The notes under the pieces: model-generated
Database searches by the model: none
What the model saw: only the letters and a program-made list of their open reading frames with translations
Told to the model about the DNA's origin: nothing
Assembly: GCA_031265435.1 (NCBI GenBank)
Contig: JAISCR010000104.1
Span: forward strand, 1 to 64,000
Source: Treponema sp.
GTDB lineage: Bacteria > Spirochaetota > Spirochaetia > Treponematales > Breznakiellaceae
DNA: 64,000 nt
Direction: 5' to 3'
Part shown: piece after piece, positions 39,956 through 51,246 of the stretch
Layout of the letters: each line of letters starts with the position of its first letter
Numbering within the stretch: the stretch's first letter is position 1
Translations under genes and position numbers: made by a program

Positions 39956-40090
39956 GGAGTGATTTGATTAACACTTTGTGTTAATCTCCGATTGACATAA
40001 GCGGCGATGCCGCCGCTTTTTAGGGAGTGATTATTAACACTTCGTGTTAATGTCCGATTGACATAAGCGGCGGTGCCGCCGCTATTTTAA
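39956..40090 (+). repeat. Two ~68-bp tandem repeats with hairpins between rpoB and rpoC
   Basis: GGAGTGAtt...TTAACAC/GTGTTAA...CCGATTGACATAAGCGGCG.TGCCGCCGCT occurs at 39956-40023 and 40024-40090; a third GGAGTGA (40091-40097) is the rpoC ribosome-binding site. Confidence 0.93.
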
Positions 40091-40100
40091 GGAGTGAGAA

Positions 40101-43100
40101 GTGCGGGATATACAGGATTTCGATTCGATAATGATAAAGTTGGCCTCGCCGGACACGATTCGGGCCTGGTCTTACGGTGAAGTGAAAAAACCGGAAACCA
40201 TTAACTACAGGACTCTCCGGCCGGAGAAGGACGGTCTCTTCTGCGAACGGATCTTCGGCACAACCAAGGAATGGGAGTGCTACTGCGGAAAGTTTAAGTC
40301 GATCCGCTACAAGGGTGTTATCTGCGACCGCTGCGGGGTGGAAGTAACCCACTTCAAAGTCCGCCGGGAACGGATGGGCCATATAGAACTTGCCGCCCCG
40401 GTTTCCCATATCTGGTACTACCGCTCCGTGCCCAGCCGCATGGGGCTTCTCCTTGATATGCCCCTTATCGCCCTTCGTTCCGTACTCTACTATGAAAAGT
40501 ACGTGGTCATAGATCCGGGTGACACGGATCTTAAAAAGATGCAGCTTCTTTCCGAAGAGGAATACTACGAAGCCCAGGAGCGTTACGGCGGCCAGTTCCA
40601 GGCCGGTATGGGGGCCGAGTCCGTCCGAATTCTGCTTGAAAATATTGACCTCGATCAATTGGCCGCGGAACTCAGGCGGAAGATGATCGTTAAGGGAATG
40701 AAGAGCGATAAAAGGCTTTTGAAGCGGATCGATATTGTGGAAAATTTCCGCGCGTCCAACAACAAGCCTTCCTGGATGATCCTTGATGTGATCCCGGTAA
40801 TCCCGCCGGAACTGAGGCCCATGGTGCAGCTTGACGGCGGCCGTTTTGCCACGAGCGATCTTAACGATCTGTACCGCCGGGTTATCAACCGGAATAACCG
40901 CCTTAAGCGGCTCCAGGCCCTCAATGCGCCTGATATCATTATTCGTAATGAAAAACGGATGCTTCAGGAGGCGGTGGACGCCCTCTTTGACAATTCCAAG
41001 AAGAAACGAGTGGTCAAGGGCGCTTCCAACCGGCCCCTCAAGTCTATAAGCGATATGCTGAAGGGAAAGCAGGGACGCTTCCGGCAGAATCTTCTGGGTA
41101 AACGTGTTGACTATTCGGGCCGTTCGGTTATTACCGTGGGGCCGGATCTCAAGATGTGGCAGTGCGGGCTTCCCACCAAGATGGCCCTGGAACTCTTTAA
41201 GCCCTTTATAATGAAGAAACTGGTGGACAAGGATGTGGTCTACAATATCAAGAAGGCCAAGATCTTTGTAGAACAGGAAACCCCGGAAGTCTATGCAATC
41301 CTTGATGAAGTGGTAAAGGAGCATCCGATACTGCTTAACCGCGCGCCTACCCTGCACCGGCTGGGTATTCAGGCCTTTGAACCGGTATTGGTAGAAGGCA
41401 AGGCGATTAAGCTCCACCCTCTCGTGTGCCATGCCTTTAATGCGGACTTCGATGGAGATCAGATGGCAGTCCATGTGCCCCTTACCCAGGCGGCCCAGAT
41501 GGAGTGCTGGACCCTGATGCTTTCCGCCCGGAATCTGCTTAACCCGGCGAACGGCAAGACCATTGTGTTCCCCTCCCATGACATGGTTCTGGGGATCAAC
41601 TTCCTTACCAGAATTAAGGCCAGGGCCAAAGGTACCGGACGGCGCTATACCTCCGCCGATGAGATTCAGCTGGCGGTGGAAACCAAGGATGCCAACGGTG
41701 TTCCCGTGCTGGACTGGGAGGCCCTTATCAAGGTAAAGGTTTCCAAAATGCCCATCTGGGACAAGGCAGGCCACGAGGCAGAGGCGGACAAGGACGGCTA
41801 TATCGAAACGACTGCCGGAAGGCTCGTCTTTAACGAAGAGCTTCCTCCGGAGATTCCTTTTATCAACTATGAACTTAAAGACAAGGAACTGCGCGCCCTG
41901 ATTGAGCATATCTTTGCGGTCAAAGGTTCCTGGATTACGGTCAAGATGCTCGATGTGATCAAGGCAACCGGCTACAAGTACGCAACCGTTTTCGGCGCTA
42001 CCATCGGCGTGGATGACATCGTGGTGCCCAAAGAAAAGGGCGAGATGATCGACAAGGCCAACAGGGAAGTCGAAAACATCCAGAAGCAGTACCGTTCGGG
42101 ACATATCACCCAGGAAGAACGTTACAACAAAGTCATTGACGTGTGGTCGAAGACTAACGAAGACCTTACCAATATCATGATGAAGACACTGGAATCAGAC
42201 CGGGACGGCTTTAACTCGGTTTATATGATGGCTAACTCCGGCGCCCGCGGAAGCCGCAACCAGATCCGGCAGCTTGCCGGTATGCGCGGCCTTATGGCAA
42301 AGCCTTCCGGCGACCTTATCGAATTGCCGATCCGCTCAAACTTCAAAGAGGGTCTCAGCGTTATCGAATTCTTTATCTCCACAAACGGCGCCCGCAAGGG
42401 TCTTGCCGATACGGCTCTTAAAACCGCTGAGGCAGGTTACCTGACCCGCCGTCTGGTGGACATTGCCCAGGACGTGGTTGTCAACGAGGAAGACTGCGGT
42501 ACAATCAATGGGATAGAGTATTCGGCAATTAAGGATGGCGAGGATATAATCGAGCGGCTTTCCGAACGGATTGTAGGCCGCTATACCCTGGAGCAGGTAA
42601 AGCACCCCATAACCAAGGAACTGATCATCGAAGTTAATGAAGAGATTACCGAGGAGATTGCCAGGCAGATTGAAGACGCCGGCATTGAGTCGGTACGGAT
42701 CAGAACCGTGCTTACCTGCGAGGCGGAACATGGAGTCTGCCGCAAATGCTATGGCCGCAACCTTGCGACCAACCGCACGGTTGATATAGGCGAAGCGGTG
42801 GGAACCATTGCCGCCCAGTCCATCGGGCAGCCCGGTACCCAGCTTACCATGCGTACCTTCCATATCGGAGGGGCCGCCACCAAGTTGAGTGAAGAAAACC
42901 GTACCTTCCTTAAGTATCCTGTCATGGTAAAGAGTGTTGAAGGCGTCCATGTGGAATTGTCCAGCGGACACTGGCTCTTTACCCGTAAAGGCCACGCCAT
43001 AGTGAACCGGGTGATGAAGGAATTCGTCCTTGAGGCCAGGGATCATGTCCTTGTGGAAGACGGCATGCGGGTCAACCGGGGCGCGCCGGTGATTAAACGG

Positions 43101-44423
43101 GGCAGGGAGGAGATTCTCTCCCCCGAACACGCCTTTGTATTGGTCACGGAAAGCGAAGAAGGCAAACACCTTTACCTTATCGGACAGGATCAAAAGATCG
43201 AGATTCGTAACGGTTCTGAGTTCCTGGTAAAGCAGGGCGACATGGTGAAGGCGGAAAAAACCATTGCCACATTTGATCCCTTTAGCGATCCTATCATTGC
43301 CGAAGCTTCCGGTTTCGTAAAGTTTGAAGATATTATTCCCGGCACCACCATGAAGGAGGAACTGGACGAAGAGACAGGCAATACGGAAAAACGGATTACC
43401 GATTTCCAGCTTGAAAGCAAACAGCCCCGTATATTCATTGTTGACGATGAAGGCGTTGAAGTTGCCAGTTATTTTCTCCCCAGCGGCGCCTATATACAGG
43501 TGGATGAGGACGAAAAGATACAGGCGGGACGTACCATTGCCAAAACCCTCAAGGAAAGCGCCAAGGCCAGTGATATTACCTCCGGTCTTCCCCGCGTTTC
43601 CGAGCTTTTTGAAGCCCGCAAACCAAAACTCCCCGCGGTGCTTGCGCTGGTTTCCGGGAAGGTGTATTTCCGGGGCACGATTAAAGGCAAACGGGTTATT
43701 GTTATTGAGGACAACTTCGGCAAGGAATACAAGCACCTTGTTCCCATGTCCAAACGGCTTCTGATCCGGGACGGAGACATTGTTGATGCGGGAGAGCCCC
43801 TCTGCAATGGTTCCGCCAATCCCCATGACATACTTCACATACTGGGAGAATCAACCCTGCAGCGCTACCTGATGGACGAGATACAGCAGGTTTACCGGCT
43901 CCAGGGCGTTTCCATTAACGATAAACACATCGGCGTTATTATACGCCAGATGATGCGGAAGGTAGAGATTGTGGCGGTTGGAGATACCTCCTTCATCTAT
44001 GGCGACATGGTAGACAAATACAACTTCCACGAAGAGAACAGCCGGGTTATGGCCGAAGGAGGCCAGCCTGCCGTGGCAAAGCCCATGTTCCAGGGTATTA
44101 CCAAGGCTTCGCTGAACATTGATTCCTTCCTCTCGGCGGCAAGCTTCCAGGAAACCACCAGGGTACTTACCAATGCGGCCATTGCCGGCGCGACAGACAA
44201 TCTCAGAGGCCTCAAGGAAAACATCATCATCGGGCACCCGATACCCGCGGGAACGGGGATGAAACGTTACCGGGATGTGAAGCTTTTTGATGAAGACAGC
44301 CAGGATCTTGATGAATACATGAAGGAAATCCTCGAAAAACGCCGCCTCGAAGAGGCCGCCGCGGTCGAACGATCCGGAGAGGAAGAAGAATTTGTCGTAG
44401 AGGAAAGCGAAGCGGAAGAGTAA
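40101..44423 (+). CDS. rpoC: DNA-directed RNA polymerase beta' subunit (GTG start)
   Basis: [15 protein letters not shown] catalytic motif; [23 protein letters not shown] zinc finger. Confidence 0.99.
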   Translation: MRDIQDFDSIMIKLASPDTIRAWSYGEVKKPETINYRTLRPEKDGLFCERIFGTTKEWECYCGKFKSIRYKGVICDRCGVEVTHFKVRRERMGHIELAAPVSHIWYYRSVPSRMGLLLDMPLIALRSVLYYEKYVVIDPGDTDLKKMQLLSEEEYYEAQERYGGQFQAGMGAESVRILLENIDLDQLAAELRRKMIVKGMKSDKRLLKRIDIVENFRASNNKPSWMILDVIPVIPPELRPMVQLDGGRFATSDLNDLYRRVINRNNRLKRLQALNAPDIIIRNEKRMLQEAVDALFDNSKKKRVVKGASNRPLKSISDMLKGKQGRFRQNLLGKRVDYSGRSVITVGPDLKMWQCGLPTKMALELFKPFIMKKLVDKDVVYNIKKAKIFVEQETPEVYAILDEVVKEHPILLNRAPTLHRLGIQAFEPVLVEGKAIKLHPLVCHAFNADFDGDQMAVHVPLTQAAQMECWTLMLSARNLLNPANGKTIVFPSHDMVLGINFLTRIKARAKGTGRRYTSADEIQLAVETKDANGVPVLDWEALIKVKVSKMPIWDKAGHEAEADKDGYIETTAGRLVFNEELPPEIPFINYELKDKELRALIEHIFAVKGSWITVKMLDVIKATGYKYATVFGATIGVDDIVVPKEKGEMIDKANREVENIQKQYRSGHITQEERYNKVIDVWSKTNEDLTNIMMKTLESDRDGFNSVYMMANSGARGSRNQIRQLAGMRGLMAKPSGDLIELPIRSNFKEGLSVIEFFISTNGARKGLADTALKTAEAGYLTRRLVDIAQDVVVNEEDCGTINGIEYSAIKDGEDIIERLSERIVGRYTLEQVKHPITKELIIEVNEEITEEIARQIEDAGIESVRIRTVLTCEAEHGVCRKCYGRNLATNRTVDIGEAVGTIAAQSIGQPGTQLTMRTFHIGGAATKLSEENRTFLKYPVMVKSVEGVHVELSSGHWLFTRKGHAIVNRVMKEFVLEARDHVLVEDGMRVNRGAPVIKRGREEILSPEHAFVLVTESEEGKHLYLIGQDQKIEIRNGSEFLVKQGDMVKAEKTIATFDPFSDPIIAEASGFVKFEDIIPGTTMKEELDEETGNTEKRITDFQLESKQPRIFIVDDEGVEVASYFLPSGAYIQVDEDEKIQAGRTIAKTLKESAKASDITSGLPRVSELFEARKPKLPAVLALVSGKVYFRGTIKGKRVIVIEDNFGKEYKHLVPMSKRLLIRDGDIVDAGEPLCNGSANPHDILHILGESTLQRYLMDEIQQVYRLQGVSINDKHIGVIIRQMMRKVEIVAVGDTSFIYGDMVDKYNFHEENSRVMAEGGQPAVAKPMFQGITKASLNIDSFLSAASFQETTRVLTNAAIAGATDNLRGLKENIIIGHPIPAGTGMKRYRDVKLFDEDSQDLDEYMKEILEKRRLEEAAAVERSGEEEEFVVEESEAEE

Positions 44424-44469
44424 AGGGAAGCGCCTGCCGTTTCCCCGGCCCTAAAATATCCCGGTTTGC

Positions 44470-45720
44470 CTAATGCAGTACGCCGCTATATACCAGGGAA
44501 TCAACCGGGTCGTTTCTGTCGAGACCCGACACTTCGGTCAGTATTGCGGACAGGGCGGAATGAACCGCCTCGCCGGATTCGCACGTTCTACCGGTTTCTC
44601 CGGACGGGGAAACCGGCGGGCATGGCAAAGCGTATTTTTTTCTGAATTCGGCATCGGGGGGAAAGAGAACGCCGTCTTCACCCGGACAGGCAAAGTCCAG
44701 GGCGGCGCGGTACACTTCCGCAATGGCGCCGAAGGGAAGATGGTGTTTCGCGCAGAGGAGCATGGCCCCGGTAAGGCGGTCGTCCCGGCTGAGTTTTCGG
44801 GGGAGATCCCGGCCTACGCGGTGAACGGTATCGGCGAGGGCGGTATTTTTAAACCGCGCGACGAGGTCTTCAATGTGGCGGGAAAGATCCTGCTTACTGA
44901 ACACCCCGGGGTATTCGGCAGACAGGGCTTCGGCGGACTGGTTCATCGCCAGCCGGACGGCGTCCTCTATACCCGGCAGGGCCAGTACGCGGGCTATGGT
45001 TGCGCCGCGGAAATCGCCTGAGGCCCGGTAACCAAGATACGCGGCGGCGGCATGTCCAAGGTTATGAATAAAAAGTTTCCTGTCCACATAGGCTTCAATC
45101 GGTTCAACGGGACACAGGGCTTCTATATCCGGTATGGGGCCCTTGAAGCCCCGCTTGTCTACAATCAGGGTTTCGTATTCTTCGGCAAAAAGAAGAAGGG
45201 GGTCGGAAGCGAGATCCTCTTTTCGCATGATCGGAACCATCTTGCCGATACTGGTTTCAACAATGCCTACAAGTCTGTCAAGCGGATAGCCGCCGCCCAG
45301 TTCTTTTGAAAGAACGGTCCTGAAAAGTTCCGGAGCTTCTCTGGCGTTTTCCGCGATGATAATGTCCAGCGGCCTTTCCCCGCTGTGCTGCCGCCGCTTT
45401 TTAAGGCCGGCGGCGATAACAGGCAGAATCTTTACCAGGGCGTTTTTCCCTACGCTGGTAACGGCGATGTCCGCGCCGGCAAGCTCTTCGGAAATGGCGG
45501 CGGCGTCCCTGCCGTCGACGGCCCGAACCGGTCCGACACTCCGGAGTTCATCTTCCCTGCCTTCCCGTTTTATCGCCAGCGTGTAGCGTTTCTTTTCGTT
45601 TAAAAGGGAAACAAGCTTTGCGTCAACATCGACAAAGACTACGTCCCAGTGCGATCTTGAAAAAACCTGGCCGATAAAAGAACGGCCTATGTTGCCCGCA
45701 CCGAATTGAACCAGCTTCAT
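44470..45720 (-). CDS. mtlD: Mannitol-1-phosphate 5-dehydrogenase family
   Basis: MKLVQFGAGNIGRSFIGQVFSRSHWDVVFVDVD; KLFIHNLGHAAAAYLGYRAS. Confidence 0.88.
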   Translation of the reverse strand: MKLVQFGAGNIGRSFIGQVFSRSHWDVVFVDVDAKLVSLLNEKKRYTLAIKREGREDELRSVGPVRAVDGRDAAAISEELAGADIAVTSVGKNALVKILPVIAAGLKKRRQHSGERPLDIIIAENAREAPELFRTVLSKELGGGYPLDRLVGIVETSIGKMVPIMRKEDLASDPLLLFAEEYETLIVDKRGFKGPIPDIEALCPVEPIEAYVDRKLFIHNLGHAAAAYLGYRASGDFRGATIARVLALPGIEDAVRLAMNQSAEALSAEYPGVFSKQDLSRHIEDLVARFKNTALADTVHRVGRDLPRKLSRDDRLTGAMLLCAKHHLPFGAIAEVYRAALDFACPGEDGVLFPPDAEFRKKYALPCPPVSPSGETGRTCESGEAVHSALSAILTEVSGLDRNDPVDSLVYSGVLH

Positions 45721-47048
45721 CAGAATTGAACTTCCCTTTTGTACGCTTCAACAAATGGGGCAAGGAGTTCCCGTTTCTCTCCGGGCCTTTTTTCATAAAA
45801 CACTCCGCCCAGGGTAAAGCACGCGTAACCTCCCGCGGCGATTCCGGGTATGCAGATTTCCCGCAGATCGATCCCGTCCGGCGTTCCGGCGGGCCGCCTG
45901 TCCATCTCTTCGGCAAGGCCGGCGATAACGCCGCCCGCGAAGTTATCGCCGCAGCCTGTGGTGTCTCCGCGTTTTTCAGGATGGGCGGCAAGTTCCCGGT
46001 TTATCGCTTCGGAAACAGGAAGCTCTGTTTCCGCAAGCGGTTTAAAGAGCCGCGTTCCGGCCGTCAGGCGCAGCGGCTTTGTTCCTTCGGTAACGATTGC
46101 CCCTCCGCACCCTTTTTTGACAAACCACCCTGCCGCGTCAACTGCTGAGGAACAGCCCGAAGTCCGCAAAGCCTCGTCCCTGTCCGCGATAAGAAGATCG
46201 ATAAAGGGATACGCATCGTCGTTTTTTCCAAGTTTCCATTTTTTCCCCGGCGCGGCCTGTTCGCTCCGGTAATCGTAAACCAGATTCACCACTGTCCGGG
46301 CGCCCCGTTGTTTTGCCCTGCCGAGCAATTCACTCAGGCTGTCGTGTATTTTCGGAGTCAGGGCTGTGCCGCCAAACGCGACGATATCCGCGTCAAAAAA
46401 GCCGTCTCCCAGATCTTCCGGCCCAAACTCCCCCGCCGCCCCGATAAGGTTGATGAAGGTCCGCTCGCCGTGGTCGTTGTTGTAACCGGGATCGGAAAGC
46501 ACGTCGGTACGGGGTGTAGGCCCTTTACAACGTGTAAGCGTATAGCTTGCCGTGGTTCCATCTCTTTGTCCCCCGGACTCCGCCTTTGTGACGAGCGTAC
46601 CGGGGATCGGCCGGACGCCGCCGTCCGGTTTTGTGTGGGCTGCGTCCTGTCCGGCCGGGACATGCCCGGGCGGGTTTGACGGTGTAAAACCCGCCCGGAC
46701 AAGGGCTTCTTCCACCAGACACCCTGTTTCGTCGTCCCCCCGTGCGCCGTAAAAGCAAACCCGCGCCGAAACACCGGAACCCAAAACCTGGGCGGCGTGA
46801 ACAATGGGCACAACGGCAGGCCCGCCGAGGTTATGCGAAGGTGTTCCGCCGGCAATTTCCTTAAGGGCGCTTTCGTAGGACACCTTTACAAATTTCTCGA
46901 AGTTTTCCGCAAACACGAGCTTCCCGATGGCAAGCCCCCCGTCCCCGTCTTCCAGGGAAAGCTTTTCCCTGAAAGCGGGAGCGTTGAAATCGGTCGCGGG
47001 ATAAAGAAAATCAATCAGGCAGCAGCCCGTTCCGTGTATGGTAATCAT
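45720..47048 (-). CDS. PfkB-family carbohydrate kinase
   Basis: SHNLGGPAVVPIVHAAQVLG; GERTFINLIGAAGEFGPEDL; GDTTGCGDNFAGGVIAGLAEEM; start at MITIHGTGCCLIDF with GAAGGAG upstream. Confidence 0.85.
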   Translation of the reverse strand: MITIHGTGCCLIDFLYPATDFNAPAFREKLSLEDGDGGLAIGKLVFAENFEKFVKVSYESALKEIAGGTPSHNLGGPAVVPIVHAAQVLGSGVSARVCFYGARGDDETGCLVEEALVRAGFTPSNPPGHVPAGQDAAHTKPDGGVRPIPGTLVTKAESGGQRDGTTASYTLTRCKGPTPRTDVLSDPGYNNDHGERTFINLIGAAGEFGPEDLGDGFFDADIVAFGGTALTPKIHDSLSELLGRAKQRGARTVVNLVYDYRSEQAAPGKKWKLGKNDDAYPFIDLLIADRDEALRTSGCSSAVDAAGWFVKKGCGGAIVTEGTKPLRLTAGTRLFKPLAETELPVSEAINRELAAHPEKRGDTTGCGDNFAGGVIAGLAEEMDRRPAGTPDGIDLREICIPGIAAGGYACFTLGGVFYEKRPGEKRELLAPFVEAYKREVQF

Positions 47049-47058
47049 ACTCTCCTTC

Positions 47059-47727
47059 TCATAGATCATACTCATTGCAGAGGAGCCGGACCGGTTTTTC
47101 GTCTTCTTCTATATTCGCAAAGCGGCTCGTTGGTTCCGCAAAGTAGTTATCTGTTTTGTCGTCGTTCACCGACGAAACTTCGCCTATGACCGCGTCTGTA
47201 CCGGTGGCGCCGAACACATGATACAGGCCGGGCCGCAGGGTAACGCTGTTTCCCGGTTTCACTTCAAAACGCTCACCCGCCGCGTATGTCTTTGGCAGGC
47301 CGTCGCAATACACCTTTACCGGGCTCTCCCTGTCTACCGAACCGTCGGGTTTGGAATTATACAGTTCCATCCACATCAAGCCGCTTCTGGTGATGATGTC
47401 CTCTGTTTTTACCAGATGGCAATGCAGGGGCAGGCGCTGGTTCTTATAAAGGCAGATGAGCTTTTCCGCGTAAGGACTGCCTATGTCCGGCTTACCGGCT
47501 ACACCGTTGCGCAGGGTAAAAAGCACAGCCCCGATTGCGGGAAAATTGCCCGTCCCGAAATCGGTAATATCCCAGCCCAACATGGTCTGCCGTATAACCA
47601 TGGTTTCACTCCCGCGGATCTTCCATTCCTCCGGTTCCCAGGAACCGAATTCAGGCAGCCGAAACGCTATGGAATCCAGCAAGTCCTCAACATGCCGCAA
47701 GGCTTTGTTAATTTCGCTTCTCTTCAT
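47059..47727 (-). CDS. D-lyxose/D-mannose ketol-isomerase family (cupin)
   Basis: MKRSEINKALRHVEDLLDSIAFRLPEFGSW...; cupin segment KNQRLPLHCHLVKTEDIITRSGLMWMELYNS; GERFEVKPGNSVTLRPGLYHVFGA. Confidence 0.8.
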   Translation of the reverse strand: MKRSEINKALRHVEDLLDSIAFRLPEFGSWEPEEWKIRGSETMVIRQTMLGWDITDFGTGNFPAIGAVLFTLRNGVAGKPDIGSPYAEKLICLYKNQRLPLHCHLVKTEDIITRSGLMWMELYNSKPDGSVDRESPVKVYCDGLPKTYAAGERFEVKPGNSVTLRPGLYHVFGATGTDAVIGEVSSVNDDKTDNYFAEPTSRFANIEEDEKPVRLLCNEYDL

Positions 47728-47838
47728 ACTATAAACCCCTTTTCCACAATAGTATTAGTATAATCGGCCTGTTGCCTATTCAGCTACTACCACCCGAAAG
47801 CCGAAGGGAAGGAGGATGAAGTGCGGGGTCTTTCCGTG

Positions 47839-50361
47839 TTAAGGGTTTCCGGGAACCAGGTACGCGGCCTTGATGGCGGATTGCTCCACCCTCCCCAGGG
47901 CGTCCCGGATGGTGATGGTACGGATTTCTCCGGGCAGCATATCAAAGTATTCATCATCAAGACGCACATCCCCGGGAAGCCCCAGGGAAACCGCGTGGCT
48001 GTAGCCGGAACTCTTCAGGGTAACTTTGTAGTCCCTGCCCACCGTCTCAATATTCAGAACAGAAACGCTGCTTTCCGCTTTGTGGTAGTTTCTGAAAGGC
48101 CCGGTCCGCAGCATGGCCAGCGGCGCGTCCCCTCCCCGGGCAAACACGATGCCGCGGCCCGGATCCCCGGAGGGCATGACAAATTTCCGGACAATAGCTT
48201 TGCTGAAGCTTCCCAGGGTAAGCGGAGCCTTTTCGGTTTCGTATTTTCCCTCAAAACTCACCCGGCCGTACTCCAGTTCAAGGCGTATATCCTCCGGGGT
48301 ATCGTTGACACCCATGACCCGTACCGTTTTTCCGTCCTCCGAGGCCCTCAAAATAAATTTCACCGGCGCGAATGCGCGTTTGACATAATAAAATGAAGGC
48401 TTGCGATCCAGATAGTAATCTATGATGGTCCAGCCCACCTCCCCCCAGGTGTCGTTATACATCCAAAACAGCGAACCGTCGTTGCGGGGGTAGAAACGGA
48501 TCGCCTCAAGGGAATAACCGTACATCAGGCCCTGCACAAGCCGGGCGTATTGCAGATACGCGGAGAGTTCCAGCCCTTCAGGATCGATGTACTGTTTCCG
48601 GATGCCCTCGGGAACAGTGGCTTTCTCAAAAGTATTATTGTGGAGATTCCATATCCGGTCATTCCGCACTATGGGCTTGCCGCCGTAGTATTTACTGATG
48701 GTAGCCTCCGAACAGGGGCCGATGTAGCCGTATTCGGTGATAAACCGGGAAGTAACCGCGTCGTAAGCTTCGGGGCTGATGCGGTTCTCCATCTTTTCAC
48801 TCATGGTACAATCCCCCCAGTGGTGGCGGTCTCCCACGGTATTGTCGTTCGGCAGGGCTCCTCCGTAGGGGGAGGACGGCCAGTAGGGGATCTCGGGGCA
48901 ATTGGCGCGGATAATCGAGGGGATGATCTCGTTGTATATATGCAGTCCCCCCGAAACCGGAGTTCCGCTTTTCCCTCCCAGGTATTCCTCGAAGATCGAC
49001 TGGTTTTCGTTGTTGCCGCACCAGAGCCCCATGCAGGGGTGACGGCGGAGCCGCCTGGTCTGGTAGTCGATTTCCTTCCGGGCCAATTCCCGGAACCATT
49101 CCTGATCATCGGGGTACAGAGAACAGGCAAACATAAAGTCATGCCAGAGCAGGATTCCGTATTGGTCACAGAGATCGTAAAACTCGTCCCGTTCGTAGAT
49201 CCCGCCGCCCCAGATCCGCAGCATGTTAAAGTTACAATCCCTGGCTTCCCGGATAAGAGTTTCGTATTTTTCCGGGCCGACACGGGCGTAGATGGAATCC
49301 GCGGGGATCCAATCTCCTCCCTTACAGTAGATATTTACGCCGTTGACCCGCAGGGCAAAGCGGCGATCGTTATCGCCGTATTTTTCCAGGTTGAGTTCCA
49401 CCCGGCGGATGCCGAAACGCAACGGCCCGGACTTGTGTTCACCCCCGGCAGTTTTTACCGAGGCTTCCACGGTGTACAGAGGCTGTTCCCCCGCGCCGTT
49501 TGGCCACCAGAGTTTCGCGTTGGGTATCAGCGCGTCAAAGTCCGCGTAGTTCAGTCCCGACACCGCAAGGAACTGCCGTTTTTCGGTCAGTACCGTTGCG
49601 CCGTCCTGTTTCACCTCAAGGGAAATTTCCGCCTCCTGGGTTGAGATGGGGAGGAGACTTTCAAACTCAACTTCAAAGCGCATTTTAGCGTCCCGGCCTG
49701 CCTCCACCGTAATGGGCTGAACCCTCCTGATAACCGCGTCTCCGGGAAAGGCTATCCGCACATTTTTCATGATACCGATGGTAGCGACCCGGGGCCCCCA
49801 ATCCCAGCCGTAGACGTACTGGGGCTTGCGCAGGAAGGCACGGGCCTTTTCCCCCCGGTCGCCCCGGCCTCCATCGGATTCGGTGCAAATACGATCCGCC
49901 AGATAATCATAATCCCCCCGGGCTATCCGCTCCGGGCCCGCGGTAAGCCGGACGAGGAGGCTGTTTTTGCCCGGCCGCAGGCGGTCCTTGATTTCGGCAG
50001 TGAAAGGATAATGAGCGCTCGCGTGACTGCCTATGAGGCTGCCGTTTATAAAAACATCCGCGAAGAGATCCAAGCTTTCTATCTCGAGCCGCGCTGCCCG
50101 GGCGGAAAGCTCCGCCGCGCCGAGATCAAAATCCCTGCGGAACCACCAGGATTTCCGCTCCATCCATTCACAGTCGTAACTGTAATCGGCCACCACCGGA
50201 TCCTGTATGATCCCCGCTTTGATGAGGGGGATATGGACATCGCAGGGCAGCGATCCTGAATCGATGTAATCCTCCGCGGCCAAAACATCATTCACCTGTT
50301 TTTCGGTGACCGACAGATCCCGGTATAAAAGTTTCCAACCCGTGTTCAGTGAAAGATCCAT
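47839..50361 (-). CDS. GH2-family beta-mannosidase
   Basis: MDLSLNTGWKLLYRDL; INIYCKGGDWIPADSIYARVGPEKYETLIREARDCNFNMLRIWGGGIYERDEFYDLCDQYGILLWHDFMFACSLYP; FITEYGYIGPCS. Confidence 0.9.
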   Translation of the reverse strand: MDLSLNTGWKLLYRDLSVTEKQVNDVLAAEDYIDSGSLPCDVHIPLIKAGIIQDPVVADYSYDCEWMERKSWWFRRDFDLGAAELSARAARLEIESLDLFADVFINGSLIGSHASAHYPFTAEIKDRLRPGKNSLLVRLTAGPERIARGDYDYLADRICTESDGGRGDRGEKARAFLRKPQYVYGWDWGPRVATIGIMKNVRIAFPGDAVIRRVQPITVEAGRDAKMRFEVEFESLLPISTQEAEISLEVKQDGATVLTEKRQFLAVSGLNYADFDALIPNAKLWWPNGAGEQPLYTVEASVKTAGGEHKSGPLRFGIRRVELNLEKYGDNDRRFALRVNGVNIYCKGGDWIPADSIYARVGPEKYETLIREARDCNFNMLRIWGGGIYERDEFYDLCDQYGILLWHDFMFACSLYPDDQEWFRELARKEIDYQTRRLRRHPCMGLWCGNNENQSIFEEYLGGKSGTPVSGGLHIYNEIIPSIIRANCPEIPYWPSSPYGGALPNDNTVGDRHHWGDCTMSEKMENRISPEAYDAVTSRFITEYGYIGPCSEATISKYYGGKPIVRNDRIWNLHNNTFEKATVPEGIRKQYIDPEGLELSAYLQYARLVQGLMYGYSLEAIRFYPRNDGSLFWMYNDTWGEVGWTIIDYYLDRKPSFYYVKRAFAPVKFILRASEDGKTVRVMGVNDTPEDIRLELEYGRVSFEGKYETEKAPLTLGSFSKAIVRKFVMPSGDPGRGIVFARGGDAPLAMLRTGPFRNYHKAESSVSVLNIETVGRDYKVTLKSSGYSHAVSLGLPGDVRLDDEYFDMLPGEIRTITIRDALGRVEQSAIKAAYLVPGNP

Positions 50362-50370
50362 ATATTCCTC

Positions 50371-51246
50371 CTATCCTTTGATTGCTCCGGACATCATTCC
50401 CTGGATGATCTTCCTGGAGAAGGCAAAGTATATTACCAGCGCGGGGGCCATAGCAATTACCATGGTGGTCATCATCCGGGGATAGTTAGATTGGTAAATA
50501 CCCTTGAATAAAGTCAGCCCCAGGGGAAGGCTGAAAAGCCTTTGATTCTTCAGCAACACCAGGGAAAAGCTGAACTCGTTCCAACAATTAAAAAATGAAA
50601 TGATCCCCACCGTAACAAGGATAGGGGTGACCAGGGGGAATATTATGGTGAACAGCGTCCGGGAGAAACCGGAACCATCAATTATGGCGGCCTCTTCAAT
50701 TTCTCTGGGTACCGTACCTATATAACTTTCAATCAGAAAGATGGCTACCGGCAAGTTAAAGGCGATATTGGGAAGCGCGACAGTATACCAGCTGTTGGTA
50801 AGGCCGGTTCTGGTAAAAAGGATATAGAGGGGTATAAGCAGGGCGTGGATTGGCACCAGCATGCCCAGCATATACAGGGTGTACAGTACCTTGCGTCCGG
50901 GAAAGCGGAAGCGGGAAAGAAAATAACCGTTGATAAAACTAAAGATGACGATAAAGATCAGGGAGATCGCGGTATTTCGTACCGTATTGAGCATGTATAT
51001 CCCTATTTTGCCTCCGGTAAAAACCTGGATATAGTTTTCGATTTCGATTGCCCGGGGCAGTCCGATGATATTGGTTTCAAAATCACGGGAGGTTTTTAAC
51101 GAAGAATATATCATCCAGAATATCGGATAGATGCAGGTTACCGAATAGGTAATCATCACCAGGTTGGTGAAAACCCGGCCCAGTATTCTTCCCGGTGATT
51201 TTTTTATTTTTACGGATTTGGGTTTTACCCGCCCTGAGTTTTTCAT
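50371..51246 (-). CDS. Carbohydrate ABC transporter permease (MalG-type)
   Basis: VPREIEEAAIIDGSGFSRTLFTIIFPLVTPILVTVGIISFFNCWNEF. Confidence 0.92.
   Translation of the reverse strand: MKNSGRVKPKSVKIKKSPGRILGRVFTNLVMITYSVTCIYPIFWMIYSSLKTSRDFETNIIGLPRAIEIENYIQVFTGGKIGIYMLNTVRNTAISLIFIVIFSFINGYFLSRFRFPGRKVLYTLYMLGMLVPIHALLIPLYILFTRTGLTNSWYTVALPNIAFNLPVAIFLIESYIGTVPREIEEAAIIDGSGFSRTLFTIIFPLVTPILVTVGIISFFNCWNEFSFSLVLLKNQRLFSLPLGLTLFKGIYQSNYPRMMTTMVIAMAPALVIYFAFSRKIIQGMMSGAIKG

Noticed and set aside
40047-42104. 685-aa minus-strand ORF
   Set aside because: Entirely antisense to rpoC; long shadow ORFs are common in this codon-biased sequence and the translation has no recognisable domain.
42336-43838. 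500-aa minus-strand ORF
   Set aside because: Antisense to rpoC; no family features, no plausible RBS.
48550-49644. 364-aa plus-strand ORF
   Set aside because: Antisense to the GH2 mannosidase; shadow ORF.
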